This document shows positions 26,542-36,062 of a stretch of 45,853 nucleotides of DNA, in pieces; position 1 is the first letter of the stretch; every line of letters begins with the position of its first letter. Made by a program: the position numbers and the translations under genes. The DNA is from Verrucomicrobiia bacterium (GTDB lineage: Bacteria; Verrucomicrobiota; Verrucomicrobiia; JABWAM01), in assembly GCA_020849895.1 (NCBI GenBank), contig JADZFN010000019.1:1-45853 (forward strand), given 5' to 3'. The notes below the pieces were generated by a model that was given only the letters and a program-made list of their open reading frames with translations, had not been told where the DNA came from and ran no database searches.

Positions 26542-27390
26542 ATGCCCCTGCTTGAGGTCCAGGACCTGAGAGTCGCCTTCGCCGCGGAAGAGGGTGTGGT
26601 GCGCGCCGTGGACGGCGTGAGCTTCACCGTTGGCGCCGGAGAGACGGTCGCCCTCGTCGGCGAGAGCGGCAGCGGCAAAAGCGTCACCGCGCTGGCGCTC
26701 ACTCGCCTCCTGCCGTCGCCGCCGGCGCGCTTCGAAGGGGGGCGCGTGCTCTTCGAAGGGAAGGACACCCTCGCGATGACGCCGCGCGAGTTGCGTTCCG
26801 TGCGCGGCGCGCGCATCGCTTACGTCTTTCAGGAGCCCTCCACCTCATTGAATCCTGTCTTCCGCGTGCGGACCCAGGTGGCCGAATCTCTTCGGCTTCA
26901 TCGTCCGGAGGTGAAGGTTCTCCGGGACGAAGTGTTGCGTTTGCTCGATCTCGTCGGCATCCGCGATCCGTCGCGCGTTATGGAAGCGTATCCTCATCAG
27001 CTTTCGGGCGGGATGCAACAGCGCGTGATGATCGCGATGGCGCTGGCCTGCCGCCCGGCCCTGCTCGTGGCCGACGAGCCCACCACCGCGCTCGATGTGA
27101 CCGTGCAGGCGCAGATCCTCGACCTGCTGCGCGACTTGCGGCGTCGCCTGGACATGGCGGTGCTCCTCATCACGCACAACTTCGCGATCGTGTCGCATTT
27201 TGCCGATCGCGTCCTCGTGATGTATCGCGGGAGGCTCGTGGAACAGGGAGGCGCGCGCGAAGTGCTCCGCCGCCCGCGCCACGCCTACACGGCCGCGCTG
27301 CTCGATTGCATCCCGCGCCTGGGTATCCACCGGCGACGCCTTTCGACGATCAATCACGCGGCCCTCGAGGCGGCGGAGGGGAACCGATGA
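26542..27390 (+). CDS. Peptide-type ABC transporter ATP-binding protein, OppD/DppD family
   Basis: A 282-residue cytoplasmic ATPase of an Opp/Dpp-class importer. It has Walker A GESGSGKS (about 39-46), the Q-loop [13 protein letters not shown] typical of this class, the signature [15 protein letters not shown], Walker [15 protein letters not shown] and the switch His in [13 protein letters not shown]. The C-terminal [15 protein letters not shown] is the family's oligopeptide-type tail, though the Cys-containing extension seen in Fe-S OppD proteins is missing. It overlaps the OppF-like gene by 4 bases. Matching permeases are 12 kb upstream. Confidence 0.9.
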   Translation: MPLLEVQDLRVAFAAEEGVVRAVDGVSFTVGAGETVALVGESGSGKSVTALALTRLLPSPPARFEGGRVLFEGKDTLAMTPRELRSVRGARIAYVFQEPSTSLNPVFRVRTQVAESLRLHRPEVKVLRDEVLRLLDLVGIRDPSRVMEAYPHQLSGGMQQRVMIAMALACRPALLVADEPTTALDVTVQAQILDLLRDLRRRLDMAVLLITHNFAIVSHFADRVLVMYRGRLVEQGGAREVLRRPRHAYTAALLDCIPRLGIHRRRLSTINHAALEAAEGNR

Positions 27391-28181
27391 GCGCGCCGCT
27401 CCTCGAAGTCCGTGGCCTCAAAGTCCATTATCGCGCACGCGGCGGCGCGTTCGTCCGCGGCGATGTGGTGCGCGCCGTGGACGGCGTGAGTTTCACGATC
27501 GGCGAAGGAGAGACGGTGGGGTTGGTGGGCGAAAGCGGAAGCGGAAAGACGACGGTGGGGCGCGCGATCGTGAAGTTGGCGCCCGTGACGGCGGGCGCGA
27601 TTTTCTGGCGAGGGGAGGAAATTTCGGCGTTGAGCGAAAAGGCGTTCCGTCCGCACCGGCGTCATATCCAGATGATTTTCCAGGACCCGTACGGCTCGTT
27701 GAATCCCCGGCTCCCGGTCGAAGCCATCGTCGGCGAGGCGTTGGAAATCCATTTTCCAGAAATGGGCCGCGGGGCGCGCAGGGAGCGGGTGGCCGCCCTG
27801 TTGCGGCAGGTGGGGCTTCCGCCAGAGCACATGGCGCGCTATCCGCACGAGTTCAGCGGAGGGCAGCGGCAGCGCCTCGGCATTGCGCGCGCGCTGGCCG
27901 TCGAACCCAGGCTCATCCTTTGCGACGAGCCAGTCAGCGCCCTCGACGTTTCGGTGCAGGCGCAGATCGTCAACCTCCTCCAGGACCTGCAGGACCAGCT
28001 CGGGCTGGCCTATCTGTTCATCGGACACGATCTCGGCGTGATCGAACACGTGAGCCACCGTGTCCTCGTGATGTGCGAGGGGAAGATCGTCGAGCAGGGG
28101 AGCCGGGAGGAAATCTATCGCCATCCGCGCCACGCCTACACCCGGCGCCTCCTTGCCGCCGTGCCTTCCGTCGCCGCGTAG
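27387..28181 (+). CDS. Peptide-type ABC transporter ATP-binding protein, OppF/DppF family
   Basis: A 264-residue ATPase that would pair with the OppD-like protein. Motifs: Walker A GESGSGKTTVGRAIV, Q-loop IFQDPYGSLNPR, signature FSGGQRQRLGIARALA, Walker B LILCDEPVSALDVSVQAQ and switch His in IGHDLGVIEHVSHR, with the closing HAYTRRLLAAVP. It starts at the ATG overlapping the previous TGA. A probable terminator follows at 28293-28335. Confidence 0.9.
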   Translation: MSAPLLEVRGLKVHYRARGGAFVRGDVVRAVDGVSFTIGEGETVGLVGESGSGKTTVGRAIVKLAPVTAGAIFWRGEEISALSEKAFRPHRRHIQMIFQDPYGSLNPRLPVEAIVGEALEIHFPEMGRGARRERVAALLRQVGLPPEHMARYPHEFSGGQRQRLGIARALAVEPRLILCDEPVSALDVSVQAQIVNLLQDLQDQLGLAYLFIGHDLGVIEHVSHRVLVMCEGKIVEQGSREEIYRHPRHAYTRRLLAAVPSVAA

Positions 28182-28292
28182 GTCCAAAGTCGCGAAGCGA
28201 TCATGCGGTCGGAGGCCAGCGTCTCATTGCGGTCTGCAAAAACCAAGAAGTGTCATCCGATGATCTCCTGAATCGGCCTCATTACCGCGGGT

Positions 28293-28335
28293 CGTTGCCC
28301 CTCCTGAAGAGAGGTTGCAACGCCGCTCTTTTTTT
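28293..28335 (+). terminator. Probable intrinsic terminator after the oppDF-like genes
   Basis: CGTTGC at 28293-28298 pairs with GCAACG at 28317-28322, with an inner CCTC/GAGG stem (28300-28303 with 28311-28314) and small bulges. Five bases later comes a run of eight T (28328-28335). Position about 110 bases after the OppF-like stop suits a terminator, although the stem is moderate. Confidence 0.5.
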
Positions 28336-28392
28336 TCGAACAGTTCCTCTTGAAAGAAGCCCTGGTCGGACCACAGGGCGTCCATCGAAGCT

Positions 28393-30135
28393 TCAGCGCG
28401 CGCCGGTGGATCGGAGGAGGGCGGCGAGGCGATCGGGAACGTCGACGAGATCGAGGTCTTCGGTCGCGCCGCCGCCGCGCGCGCGAAACTCCAGTTTTCC
28501 GTTCTGGAGGAATTTCTTTCCGATGCGGATCTGGAAGGGGATCCCGATGAGGTCGCCGTCCTTGAACTTGATCCCGGGACGCTCGTCGCGGTCGTCGAAC
28601 AGGACCTCGATTCCGCGTGCGGCGAGCGTTTCCTCCAGTTTTTCCGCGCAGGCGGTCGCCTCCGCGTTTTTCGCCTCGAGGAGTTGGATGAGGGCGTGAT
28701 ACGGCGCCACGGCGGCGGGCCAGACGATCCCGTCCTTGTCGTGATGCTGCTCCACGATCGCCTGCAGGGTCCGGGTGACGCCGATCCCGTAACAGCCCAT
28801 CACGCAGGGATGCTCCTTGCCGTGGGCGTCGAGATAGTTCGCCTTGAACGCTTCGCTGTACTTGACGCCGAGCTTGAAGACGTGTCCCACCTCGATGGCG
28901 CGCTCGATCTTGATCGGCTTGCCGGAGGCGGCGTCGAGCTCGCCGGAAACGGCGGTCCGCAGGTCGGCCCATCGGGTAACGGCGAGGTCACGCGCGACGC
29001 TGACGCCGCGGAGGTGGAAGCCGTCCTCGTTGGCGCCGGTGGTCATGCCCTCCTGATCGCGGAGCGCTTCGTCGGCGATGACGGAGGAAATCCCGCCGCC
29101 CGCGCGAATGCCGACGGCGCCGAGGCTACCGGCTCGAGCGCCGAGCGCGCCCGCGATTTCGGCCTCGGTCGCCGCGCGGAACTCGGAGATGCCGAGCGCG
29201 ACGACCTTCGCCTCGTTGAGCGCATGGTCGCCGCGGAGGAGGAAGAGGACGAGCTTCGCGTCGCAGAGATAGACGAGTGTCTTGATCTGATCGGCGGCGG
29301 CGACGCCGTGGTTTTTCGTGAGGGCCTCGATGGTCAGCGCCCCCGGCGTGGCGAACTTTTCGGGAGTGTCGAGCCTCGGCGCCCGGCCGTCGCGCGGCGC
29401 GAATCGGCTGCGGGCCTTCTCGATCGAGGCGGCATACGATCCGTCTTCAGTGAACGCGATTTCGCTTTCGCCCACCGCGCAGGGAACAGCAAACTCGTGG
29501 GAGAAACTGCCCCCCATGACGCCGGTGTCGGCTTCGACGATGCGATATTTGAGGCCGCAACGGTCGAAGATTTCCCGGTAGGCGTCATACATTTTCCGGT
29601 AGCTGGCCTCGGCTGCGGAATCGTTCGCGTCGAAGCTGTAGGCATCCTTCATCAGGAACTCCTTGGCGCGAAGCAGGCCGAAGCGCGGCCGGAGCTCGTC
29701 GCGAAACTTTGTCTGGATCTGGTAAAAATTCTTCGGGAGCTGGCGCCAGGAGCGGACCTCGTCGGCGATGGTGGAGGTGATCACTTCCTCGTGGGTGGGT
29801 CCGAGGACGAGGTCGCCGACGGCGCGGCGCTCGCGCGAGAGAGGCTGGGCGGCGAACATCACGCGTTTCGCGGCGTCGAAGCGCGGGCCGCGTTCCCAGA
29901 GTTCGCGCGGCTGCATGGCGGGCAGGAGGACCTCGAGCGCTCCGACGCGGTCCATTTCCTCGCGCACGATGCGCTCGACCTTGCGGAGGGCGCGGAGGCC
30001 GAGAGGGAGGAAGGTATAGATCCCGCCGCTGAGCTTGCGGATCAGCCCTCCCCGGAGGAGGAGCTGATGGCTTGCGATTTCCGCGTCCTGCGGGGCTTCG
30101 CGGAGGGTGGGGATGAGGGCGTGGGTCCAGCGCAT
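28393..30135 (-). CDS. proS: Prolyl-tRNA synthetase
   Basis: Charges tRNA-Pro; class II synthetase of the bacterial type. The 580 residues hold GPTHEEV (112-118), motif 2 FRDELRPRFGLLRAKEF (144-160), LMKDAYSFD, and an internal editing (YbaK-like) domain at about 230-385, then YGIGVTRTLQAIVEQHHD in part near motif 3 and the anticodon-binding domain with FDDRDERPGIKFKDGDLIG in part. Overall length and the insert distinguish it from the archaeal/eukaryotic-type enzyme. It stands alone on the minus strand, divergent from the SDR gene. Confidence 0.96.
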   Translation of the reverse strand: MRWTHALIPTLREAPQDAEIASHQLLLRGGLIRKLSGGIYTFLPLGLRALRKVERIVREEMDRVGALEVLLPAMQPRELWERGPRFDAAKRVMFAAQPLSRERRAVGDLVLGPTHEEVITSTIADEVRSWRQLPKNFYQIQTKFRDELRPRFGLLRAKEFLMKDAYSFDANDSAAEASYRKMYDAYREIFDRCGLKYRIVEADTGVMGGSFSHEFAVPCAVGESEIAFTEDGSYAASIEKARSRFAPRDGRAPRLDTPEKFATPGALTIEALTKNHGVAAADQIKTLVYLCDAKLVLFLLRGDHALNEAKVVALGISEFRAATEAEIAGALGARAGSLGAVGIRAGGGISSVIADEALRDQEGMTTGANEDGFHLRGVSVARDLAVTRWADLRTAVSGELDAASGKPIKIERAIEVGHVFKLGVKYSEAFKANYLDAHGKEHPCVMGCYGIGVTRTLQAIVEQHHDKDGIVWPAAVAPYHALIQLLEAKNAEATACAEKLEETLAARGIEVLFDDRDERPGIKFKDGDLIGIPFQIRIGKKFLQNGKLEFRARGGGATEDLDLVDVPDRLAALLRSTGAR

Positions 30136-30232
30136 GGCGCCCCTACTCGTAGCGGTGGGAGACGGAGGGGTTCAATCCCAAAGCCTCCGAATTAGCGTTG
30201 AACCTCGCGGGAGGAGAAGGTGTCATATTGCG

Positions 30233-30994
30233 GTGGCCGTCACGATTGATCTCACCGGCAAAGCGGCGCTGATCACCGGCGCCTCCCAGGGAATCGGCGC
30301 CCGGATCGCGCGCCTCTTCCATGAGGCGGGCGCCTCCGTGGCGCTCAACCATCCTGGGTCGGAAGGGCCGCGCGCCGACGCGGCGCGGCTCGCCGCGGAA
30401 CTCGACGCCGTCCGCCCTGGAAGCGCCTTGGAAATCGCCGCCGACGTGTCGAATCCAGAGGCGGTGCGGACGATGATGGCCGAGCTTCGGTCGCGCTGGG
30501 GCGGACTGGATTTCCTGATCAACAACGCAGCGATCCTCCGGGATCGCACGATCGCGAAGATGACGCTCGACGACTGGGCCGCCGTGGTCGGCGTGAATCT
30601 CTCGGGCGTCTTTTACTGCTGCAAATACGGATTGGAAATTCTGCGCGACGGCGGGGCGATCGTGAGCTTCGGCAGCATCGCGGCGCTTCAGGGGTTTCAC
30701 GGGCAGGCGAACTACGCTTCGGCCAAGGCGGGAGTGCAGGCGATGATGCGCGTCATGAGCCGCGAGGGCGCCCGCCGCGGAATCCGCGCGAACGCGATTG
30801 CGCCCGGCGTGATCGAGACGTCCATGGCCGCCGCCATTCCCGAGGCGGTGCGCGCCGAGATGCTCAAGAACGTCCCGCTGCGGCGTTTCGGCGATCCGTC
30901 GGAGGTCGCGGCCGTGGCGCTTTTCCTCTGTTCGCCGCTGGCGTCCTATGTGACGGGACAGACGATCGAGGTCAACGGAGGTTGGCGCGGATGA
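30233..30994 (+). CDS. Short-chain dehydrogenase/reductase, FabG-like
   Basis: A 253-residue SDR. Cofactor motif TGASQGIG (residues 15-22), structural INNAA (96-100), catalytic Ser about 148, Tyr 161 and Lys 165 in the form YASAK, and C-terminal ASYVTGQTIEVNGGW are those of FabG/PhaB/3-hydroxybutyrate dehydrogenase-type proteins. The GTG at 30233 is preceded by AGAAGG at 12 bases; the frame is open upstream but not conserved-looking. It overlaps the CoA-transferase gene by 4 bases, so acting on a 3-oxoacyl-CoA, acetoacetyl-CoA or 3-hydroxybutyrate is a better guess than the ACP pathway. Confidence 0.83.
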   Translation: MAVTIDLTGKAALITGASQGIGARIARLFHEAGASVALNHPGSEGPRADAARLAAELDAVRPGSALEIAADVSNPEAVRTMMAELRSRWGGLDFLINNAAILRDRTIAKMTLDDWAAVVGVNLSGVFYCCKYGLEILRDGGAIVSFGSIAALQGFHGQANYASAKAGVQAMMRVMSREGARRGIRANAIAPGVIETSMAAAIPEAVRAEMLKNVPLRRFGDPSEVAAVALFLCSPLASYVTGQTIEVNGGWRG

Positions 30995-32517
30995 GAGGCG
31001 CGGCGCGGATCGTTTCGGCGGCGGAAGCCGTGGCGGCGATCCCGTCGGACGCCGCCGTGGCGGTCGGGGGCTTCGTGGGGTCGGGGCATCCGGAGTTGCT
31101 CACCGCCGCCCTCGAGAAGCGTTTTCTGGAGAGCGGCGAGCCGCGCAACCTGACGCTGGTCTATGCGGCGGGGCAGGGGGACCGCGGGCAGCGGGGGTTG
31201 AACCATCTGGCCCATCCTGGACTGCTCAAGCGCGTGGTGGGCGGACATTGGAATCTCGCGCCCCGCCTGGGTAAGCTCGCGCTGGAGAACCGGATCGAGG
31301 CCTACAATCTTCCGCAGGGAGTGGTCTGCGTCCTGTTCCGCGAGATCGCGGCGAAACGTCCCGGTGTGATCACGCGCGTCGGGATGAACACCCTCGTGGA
31401 TCCGGTGCGCGGCGGCGGGCGCCTCAACGCGCGCACCGTCGAGCCTCTCGTCGAACGGATTACCCTCGGCGGCGAGGAATGGCTCTGGTATCGCGCCTTC
31501 CCGATCCGCGTCGGGCTGATCCGCGGAAGCGTCGCCGACCGCCGCGGCAACCTTGCCCTCGACCGCGAGGCGCTCGTGGGAGATGTGCTGCCCATCGCGC
31601 AGGCGGCGCGGAACTGCGGCGGGATCGTCATCGCCCAAGTCGAACGCCTCGTCGAGCGCCTGCCCGACCCGAAGTCCGTCCGCGTTCCCGGCATTCTCGT
31701 GGACGCGCTCGTGGTTTCGGAGGGCGAAGGACACGACCAGACGTTCGCGGAAGCGTTCAATGAAGCCTACGTGTGCGCCGGGCCGCCGCCCGCCGCGCCG
31801 CCGCCGCTCCCTTTCTCCGAACGCAAGATCATCGCGCGGCGCGCGCTGGCGGAAATCGCACGGGGAGACGTGGTCAATCTCGGCATCGGTCTTCCGGAGG
31901 CGGTGGCCGCCGTGGCCGCCGAGGAGGGGCGTCTCGGGGATTTCACGCTCACCGTCGAGAGCGGGCCGATCGGAGGGATTCCCGCCGGAGGATTGAGCTT
32001 CGGGTGCAGTGCCTGGCCGGAAGCGGTGGTGGACCAGCCGTCGCAGTTCGACTTCTACGACGGCGGCGGTCTGGATTTCGCGGCGCTCGGCGCGGTAGAG
32101 GTGGATGCCGAGGGAAGCGTGAACGTCACGAACTTTGCCGGGAGATTCGCCGGGGTGGGCGGTTTTGTGAACATCAGCCAGAGCGCGAAGCGCCTCGTTT
32201 TCTGTTTCACGTTTCACGCGGGGGACCTCGAGGTGAAGGTTGAGGAGGGACGTCTGGCCATTGTGAAGGAGGGAAAACATTCGAAATGGGTGAAGCGCGT
32301 GTCGCAGATCGGTTTTTATGGCCCTTCCGCGCTCGCGCGGGGGCAGCAGGTCTTTTACGTCACCGAGCGAGCGGTGTTTGCGCTCACCCCGCGCGGGCTG
32401 GAGTTGCGGGAGGTGGCTCCGGGCATAGATTTGAAGACCTCGGTGCTCGACCTCATGGCGTTCGCGCCTCAGGTCGGCGTCCTGAAGCCGATGCCCGCCG
32501 CGTGTTTTCAGAAATGA
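30991..32517 (+). CDS. Acyl-CoA:acetate/3-ketoacid CoA-transferase (YdiF/propionate CoA-transferase type)
   Basis: A 508-residue family I CoA-transferase with alpha and beta halves in one chain. The first half (1-265) shows AVAVGGFVGSGHPELLTAAL and GMNTLVDPVRGGGRLN; a Pro/Ala linker (263-274) joins the second half, with VVNLGIGLPEAVA and the catalytic Glu about 323 in TVESGPIGGIPAGG. It moves CoA between short-chain acids, such as acetate, acetoacetate or propionate. The ATG at 30991 overlaps the SDR stop, and the thiolase gene starts 6 bases after its own stop, supporting a ketone-body-type route. Confidence 0.9.
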   Translation: MRGAARIVSAAEAVAAIPSDAAVAVGGFVGSGHPELLTAALEKRFLESGEPRNLTLVYAAGQGDRGQRGLNHLAHPGLLKRVVGGHWNLAPRLGKLALENRIEAYNLPQGVVCVLFREIAAKRPGVITRVGMNTLVDPVRGGGRLNARTVEPLVERITLGGEEWLWYRAFPIRVGLIRGSVADRRGNLALDREALVGDVLPIAQAARNCGGIVIAQVERLVERLPDPKSVRVPGILVDALVVSEGEGHDQTFAEAFNEAYVCAGPPPAAPPPLPFSERKIIARRALAEIARGDVVNLGIGLPEAVAAVAAEEGRLGDFTLTVESGPIGGIPAGGLSFGCSAWPEAVVDQPSQFDFYDGGGLDFAALGAVEVDAEGSVNVTNFAGRFAGVGGFVNISQSAKRLVFCFTFHAGDLEVKVEEGRLAIVKEGKHSKWVKRVSQIGFYGPSALARGQQVFYVTERAVFALTPRGLELREVAPGIDLKTSVLDLMAFAPQVGVLKPMPAACFQK

Positions 32518-32523
32518 GTTTTC

Positions 32524-33690
32524 ATGAAATTCGACGAACCCATCTTTCTCGTCGCGGCCGCGCGCACCCCGATCGGACGCTTCGGCGGCGTTTTGAAATC
32601 CGCCGGTCCGGTGGACCTCGCCGTCCAGGTTGTCGCCTCTTTTCTCAAGCCCGAACCGGCCGCATGCGTCGGCTCGGTGGTCCTCGGCCAAGTGCTGCAG
32701 GCGGGTGCGGGCATGAACGTGGCCCGTCAGGTCGGCCTGCGAGCGGGCATCCCGCGCGAGACACCGGCGTTCACCGTCAACATGGTTTGCGCCTCAGGCC
32801 TGAAGGCGGTGGCCCTCGCGGCGGCGGCGATCGAGGAGGGCGAAACGGGCCTTGCGCTCGCGGGCGGCGTGGAATCCATGAGTCGCGCGCCGCACTACGC
32901 GTGGGGGATGCGTTGGGGGCATAAGCTGGGCGACACGGCGCTGGCCGACGCGATCTTCGCCGATGGCCTCACCGATCCCACGCTGGGGCTCGCGATGGGC
33001 GAGACGGCCGAGCGGGTTGCGGAAACCTACCGGGTGTCGCGAACCGACCAGGACACCTTCGCGCTCGAAAGCCAGCGCCGTGCGGCCGCGGCGCGCGACG
33101 CCTTCGCGCGCGAGATCGTTCCGTTTGTGGGCGAGAAGGGGGCCGTGACACAGGATGAGCATCCGCGTCCGGACACCACGCGGGAGAAGCTCGCCCAGTT
33201 GAAACCGGCCTTTCGCGAAGGCGGTACGGTGACGGCAGGCAACGCCTCGGGCATCAACGACGGCGCCGCCCTGACGCTGCTCGCGAACGAGAAGGCCGCG
33301 AAGGCGCACGGGCTGCGCCCGCGCGCCCGAGTGGTCGCCTGCTCGGCGGTCGGATGCGATCCCGCGCTCATGGGGATCGGGCCCGTGGGAGCGATCCACG
33401 CCCTGTGCGCGGAGACCGGCTGGACGCTCGATGCGGTGGATGCCGTGGAGATCAACGAGGCGTTTGCGGCGCAGACCCTCGCCTGCGCACGGGAGCTCGA
33501 TCTGCCGGCGGAGAAGCTCAATCGCCGTGGCGGGGCGATCGCCCTCGGACATCCCATCGGCTGCAGCGGCGCTCGCGTGTTGGTCACGCTCTTGCATCTC
33601 CTGGAAGACCTGAAGCTGCGGCGCGGGATCGCCGCGCTCTGCGCGGGAGGCGGCATGGGGATCGCGATGGCGATCGAGCGGGAAGCGTGA
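32524..33690 (+). CDS. Acetyl-CoA C-acetyltransferase (thiolase)
   Basis: A 388-residue thiolase. Active-site residues are all visible: nucleophile Cys about 89 in NMVCASGLKAV, His about 343 in GGAIALGHPIGCSGAR, and Cys about 373 in ALCAGGGMG; the NEAFAAQ motif precedes the His. The length and motifs suit the biosynthetic, acetoacetyl-CoA type (AtoB/PhaA), which also works in the cleaving direction. It lies 6 bases after the CoA-transferase. With the SDR this would interconvert 3-hydroxybutyrate, acetoacetate and acetyl-CoA. Confidence 0.92.
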   Translation: MKFDEPIFLVAAARTPIGRFGGVLKSAGPVDLAVQVVASFLKPEPAACVGSVVLGQVLQAGAGMNVARQVGLRAGIPRETPAFTVNMVCASGLKAVALAAAAIEEGETGLALAGGVESMSRAPHYAWGMRWGHKLGDTALADAIFADGLTDPTLGLAMGETAERVAETYRVSRTDQDTFALESQRRAAAARDAFAREIVPFVGEKGAVTQDEHPRPDTTREKLAQLKPAFREGGTVTAGNASGINDGAALTLLANEKAAKAHGLRPRARVVACSAVGCDPALMGIGPVGAIHALCAETGWTLDAVDAVEINEAFAAQTLACARELDLPAEKLNRRGGAIALGHPIGCSGARVLVTLLHLLEDLKLRRGIAALCAGGGMGIAMAIEREA

Positions 33691-33721
33691 GACGAAACGC
33701 CGCCTGATCCTCCGCCGCCTC

Positions 33722-34987
33722 ATGTCTGTTCCCGAGGCAGAATCTGTGACGGAGCGCACCGCTTCCCGGCGGCGCGTCGCCCTCGTGCTCGGCGGACACC
33801 TTTCCTCCTGCCCGCGCGCGATCAAGGAGGCCGACGCGCTCGCCGCGCGCGGGCACGAGGCGCTTATCCTCGGCTCCCAAACGCTCCCCGCCATTTCGGA
33901 AATTGACGGGGCCCTGGAGCGCCGCAAGCCGTGGGCCGTCCGCCATGCGCGCCTTCATTCCTGGGGCGCGGCGCGGCGCGCGTGGACCGGCTTTCAGCGC
34001 CGCCGCGCGCGGGCTGCGATCCTCGAAGGCGATTTCTCCGAGGCGACCGCGCTCGCCGCGTTCGCACCCTGGGCCGAGTTTCACCTTCGCGAGATCGCGC
34101 GTTTTCGACCCGCCCTGCTCGTCGGTCACACGCTCCCTGGGCTTGTCGTGGGGTGGATTGCGCACCGGCGGTTCGGGATCCCGTGGGTCTTCGACCTCGA
34201 GGACTTTCATCCCGGCGAACGCGAAGGCGGTCTCGAGGAGCCGGAAAACTGCGTGGCCCACGCGGCCCTGAAGGCCGCGCTGCCCACCGCCGCGGCGGTG
34301 ATCGCCGCGTCGCCGTTCATTGCCGCCGCGGCGACGAAGGCGTATGCCCGCAACGACTTCGCCGTCATCCTTAACTGTTTTCCTTCCGAACCCGCCGCGT
34401 CCGCCGTGTCTCCCCCTTCCGCACGCGTGTCGCTGGCCTGGTTCTCTCAAACCGTGGGGCTCGACCGCGGCCTGGGGGATGCGCTCGACGCCTGCGCCCG
34501 GCTCAAGGGCGATTTCGATCTCCATCTGCGGGGAAGCTGTTCCACGGAGACCGCGCTCGAAATCCTCGAACGCGCGCGCCGCGGCGGATTTCTCTCTCGA
34601 TGCCACCTCCATCCCTGGGGTCCGCCCGACGGGTTGGCCGCCACGCTCGCGCCGCACACGGTGGGATTGGCCTTGGAAACCGGCCATCCGCCGAACCGGG
34701 ACCTCTGCATCACGAACAAAATCCTGCTTTATCCGCTTGCGGGGTTGGCCGTTGCCGCCACGCGCACGGCCGGTCAGCAATGGGTGATGGAGCAGGCGCC
34801 GGATATGGGATTCGTCTATGCGCCAGGCGATGCGGCGGCGCTCGCGTGCGGGCTCCAGCGATGGCTCGACGATCCCGCCGCGCTCGCCCTCGCGCGTGCC
34901 GCGGCTCGCCGTGCGGCGGAAACAGTCTTCTCCTGGGAAAAAGAATCTCGAAAACTCCTCGCCCTGCTCGAGGGCGCGATGGCATGA
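33722..34987 (+). CDS. GT4-like glycosyltransferase
   Basis: A 421-residue protein of GT-B type. The N-terminal half has RRVALVLGGHLSSCPRAIKEADALAARGHE in part and FDLEDFHPGE, and the second half has SLAWFSQTVGLDRGL, a shortened HLRG region, LALETGHPPNRDLCITNKILLYPLAGLAV in part (the position of the donor-binding E-x7-E-like motif) and a C-terminal helix. These match family 4-type transferases, but similarity by eye is moderate and the sugar is unknown. It is 13 bases before a second GT4 gene and heads a four-gene surface-glycan cluster. Confidence 0.72.
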   Translation: MSVPEAESVTERTASRRRVALVLGGHLSSCPRAIKEADALAARGHEALILGSQTLPAISEIDGALERRKPWAVRHARLHSWGAARRAWTGFQRRRARAAILEGDFSEATALAAFAPWAEFHLREIARFRPALLVGHTLPGLVVGWIAHRRFGIPWVFDLEDFHPGEREGGLEEPENCVAHAALKAALPTAAAVIAASPFIAAAATKAYARNDFAVILNCFPSEPAASAVSPPSARVSLAWFSQTVGLDRGLGDALDACARLKGDFDLHLRGSCSTETALEILERARRGGFLSRCHLHPWGPPDGLAATLAPHTVGLALETGHPPNRDLCITNKILLYPLAGLAVAATRTAGQQWVMEQAPDMGFVYAPGDAAALACGLQRWLDDPAALALARAAARRAAETVFSWEKESRKLLALLEGAMA

Positions 34988-35000
34988 GTCTTTCGGCGCC

Positions 35001-36044
35001 ATGAGAATCCTCTTCCTTTCCGATCCGCTGATCCCCGTGCCGCCGGTGCATTACGGAGGCATCGAGCGGGTCATGTACGATCTCGCCATCGAGTTGCATC
35101 GCCGCGGCCACGAGATTTCCCTCTGGGCGGGACCGAACTCCCGTTCGCCGGGAAAACTCCGAACCTTCGGGCGCAACGCGGCGCGCATCGGGCGTCTCGA
35201 ATCCGCCTGGAACACCGCGCGCGTCGGCCTCGGTCTCGCCCTCGCTGCGGAGCGCTGGGACGCGATCCACAACTTCGGTCGCCTCGCTTATCTCGCGCCG
35301 GTCCTTCGCCGACGCGTGGCCAAAGTTCAGACCTACATGCGCCGCGTTCACGCCCCAAATATCCGGGCGACCGTACGCCTCGGCGCGCGGCGGCTCATCT
35401 TCACCGCCGTCAGCGATCACATCCGACGGGGGGGCGAGGCGGGCGGCGGGGTCTGGCGCACTGTCTATAACGGCGTGGACGTCGCGCGATACACCTTTCG
35501 CGGCGATGTGAACGCCGCCCGCGCGCCGTTTGCGTTCCTCGGCCGCCTGGAGCGCTGCAAAGGCGCGCACACGGCGATTTCGGTCGTCCGTGCCCTCGAT
35601 CGCGAGCTCGTGATTGCCGGAAACATCTCCCATCTTCCCGAGGAAAAGGAATACTACGAACGTGAAATCCGTCCGCATCTCGATGGACGGCAGGTCCGCC
35701 ATGTCGGCGTCGTGGACGATGCGGGCAAGGACCGCCTTCTCGGCGCGTCGGCCGCCCTGCTTTGCCCGATCGAATGGGAGGAGCCCTTCCCCGTCGTGTT
35801 GCCGGAAAGCTTCGCCTGCGGCACCCCGATCCTTGCGTTCGCCTGCGGCGGGATGCCCGAAGGGATCCGCCATGGCGTGGACGGTTTTTCCTGCGGCACA
35901 CTCGAGGAAATGATTGGTTTCGCGCGGCGCGCAGGCGAACTCGACCGCCGCGTCTGCCGCGCGGCGGCGGAAACGCGCTTTTCCATTCAAGCCATCGCCG
36001 ACGCCTATCTTGCCGTCTACGCGGAAGCCGCGGACGCGTCCTGA
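35001..36044 (+). CDS. GT4 glycosyltransferase
   Basis: A 347-residue family 4 transferase. Seen: the N-terminal FLSDPLIPVPPVHYGGIERVM, typical acceptor-side glycine motif, then VYNGVDVARY, FLGRLERCKGAHTAISVVRAL in part, and the donor motif CPIEWEEPFPVVLPESFACGTPILAF in part with its E-x7-E pair, followed by GMPEGIRHGVDGFSC. It lies between another glycosyltransferase and two acyltransferase-3 genes. The longer frame beginning at 34818 only shadows the upstream gene. Confidence 0.87.
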   Translation: MRILFLSDPLIPVPPVHYGGIERVMYDLAIELHRRGHEISLWAGPNSRSPGKLRTFGRNAARIGRLESAWNTARVGLGLALAAERWDAIHNFGRLAYLAPVLRRRVAKVQTYMRRVHAPNIRATVRLGARRLIFTAVSDHIRRGGEAGGGVWRTVYNGVDVARYTFRGDVNAARAPFAFLGRLERCKGAHTAISVVRALDRELVIAGNISHLPEEKEYYEREIRPHLDGRQVRHVGVVDDAGKDRLLGASAALLCPIEWEEPFPVVLPESFACGTPILAFACGGMPEGIRHGVDGFSCGTLEEMIGFARRAGELDRRVCRAAAETRFSIQAIADAYLAVYAEAADAS

Positions 36045-36062
36045 CGCCCGTTCCTCCGACCC

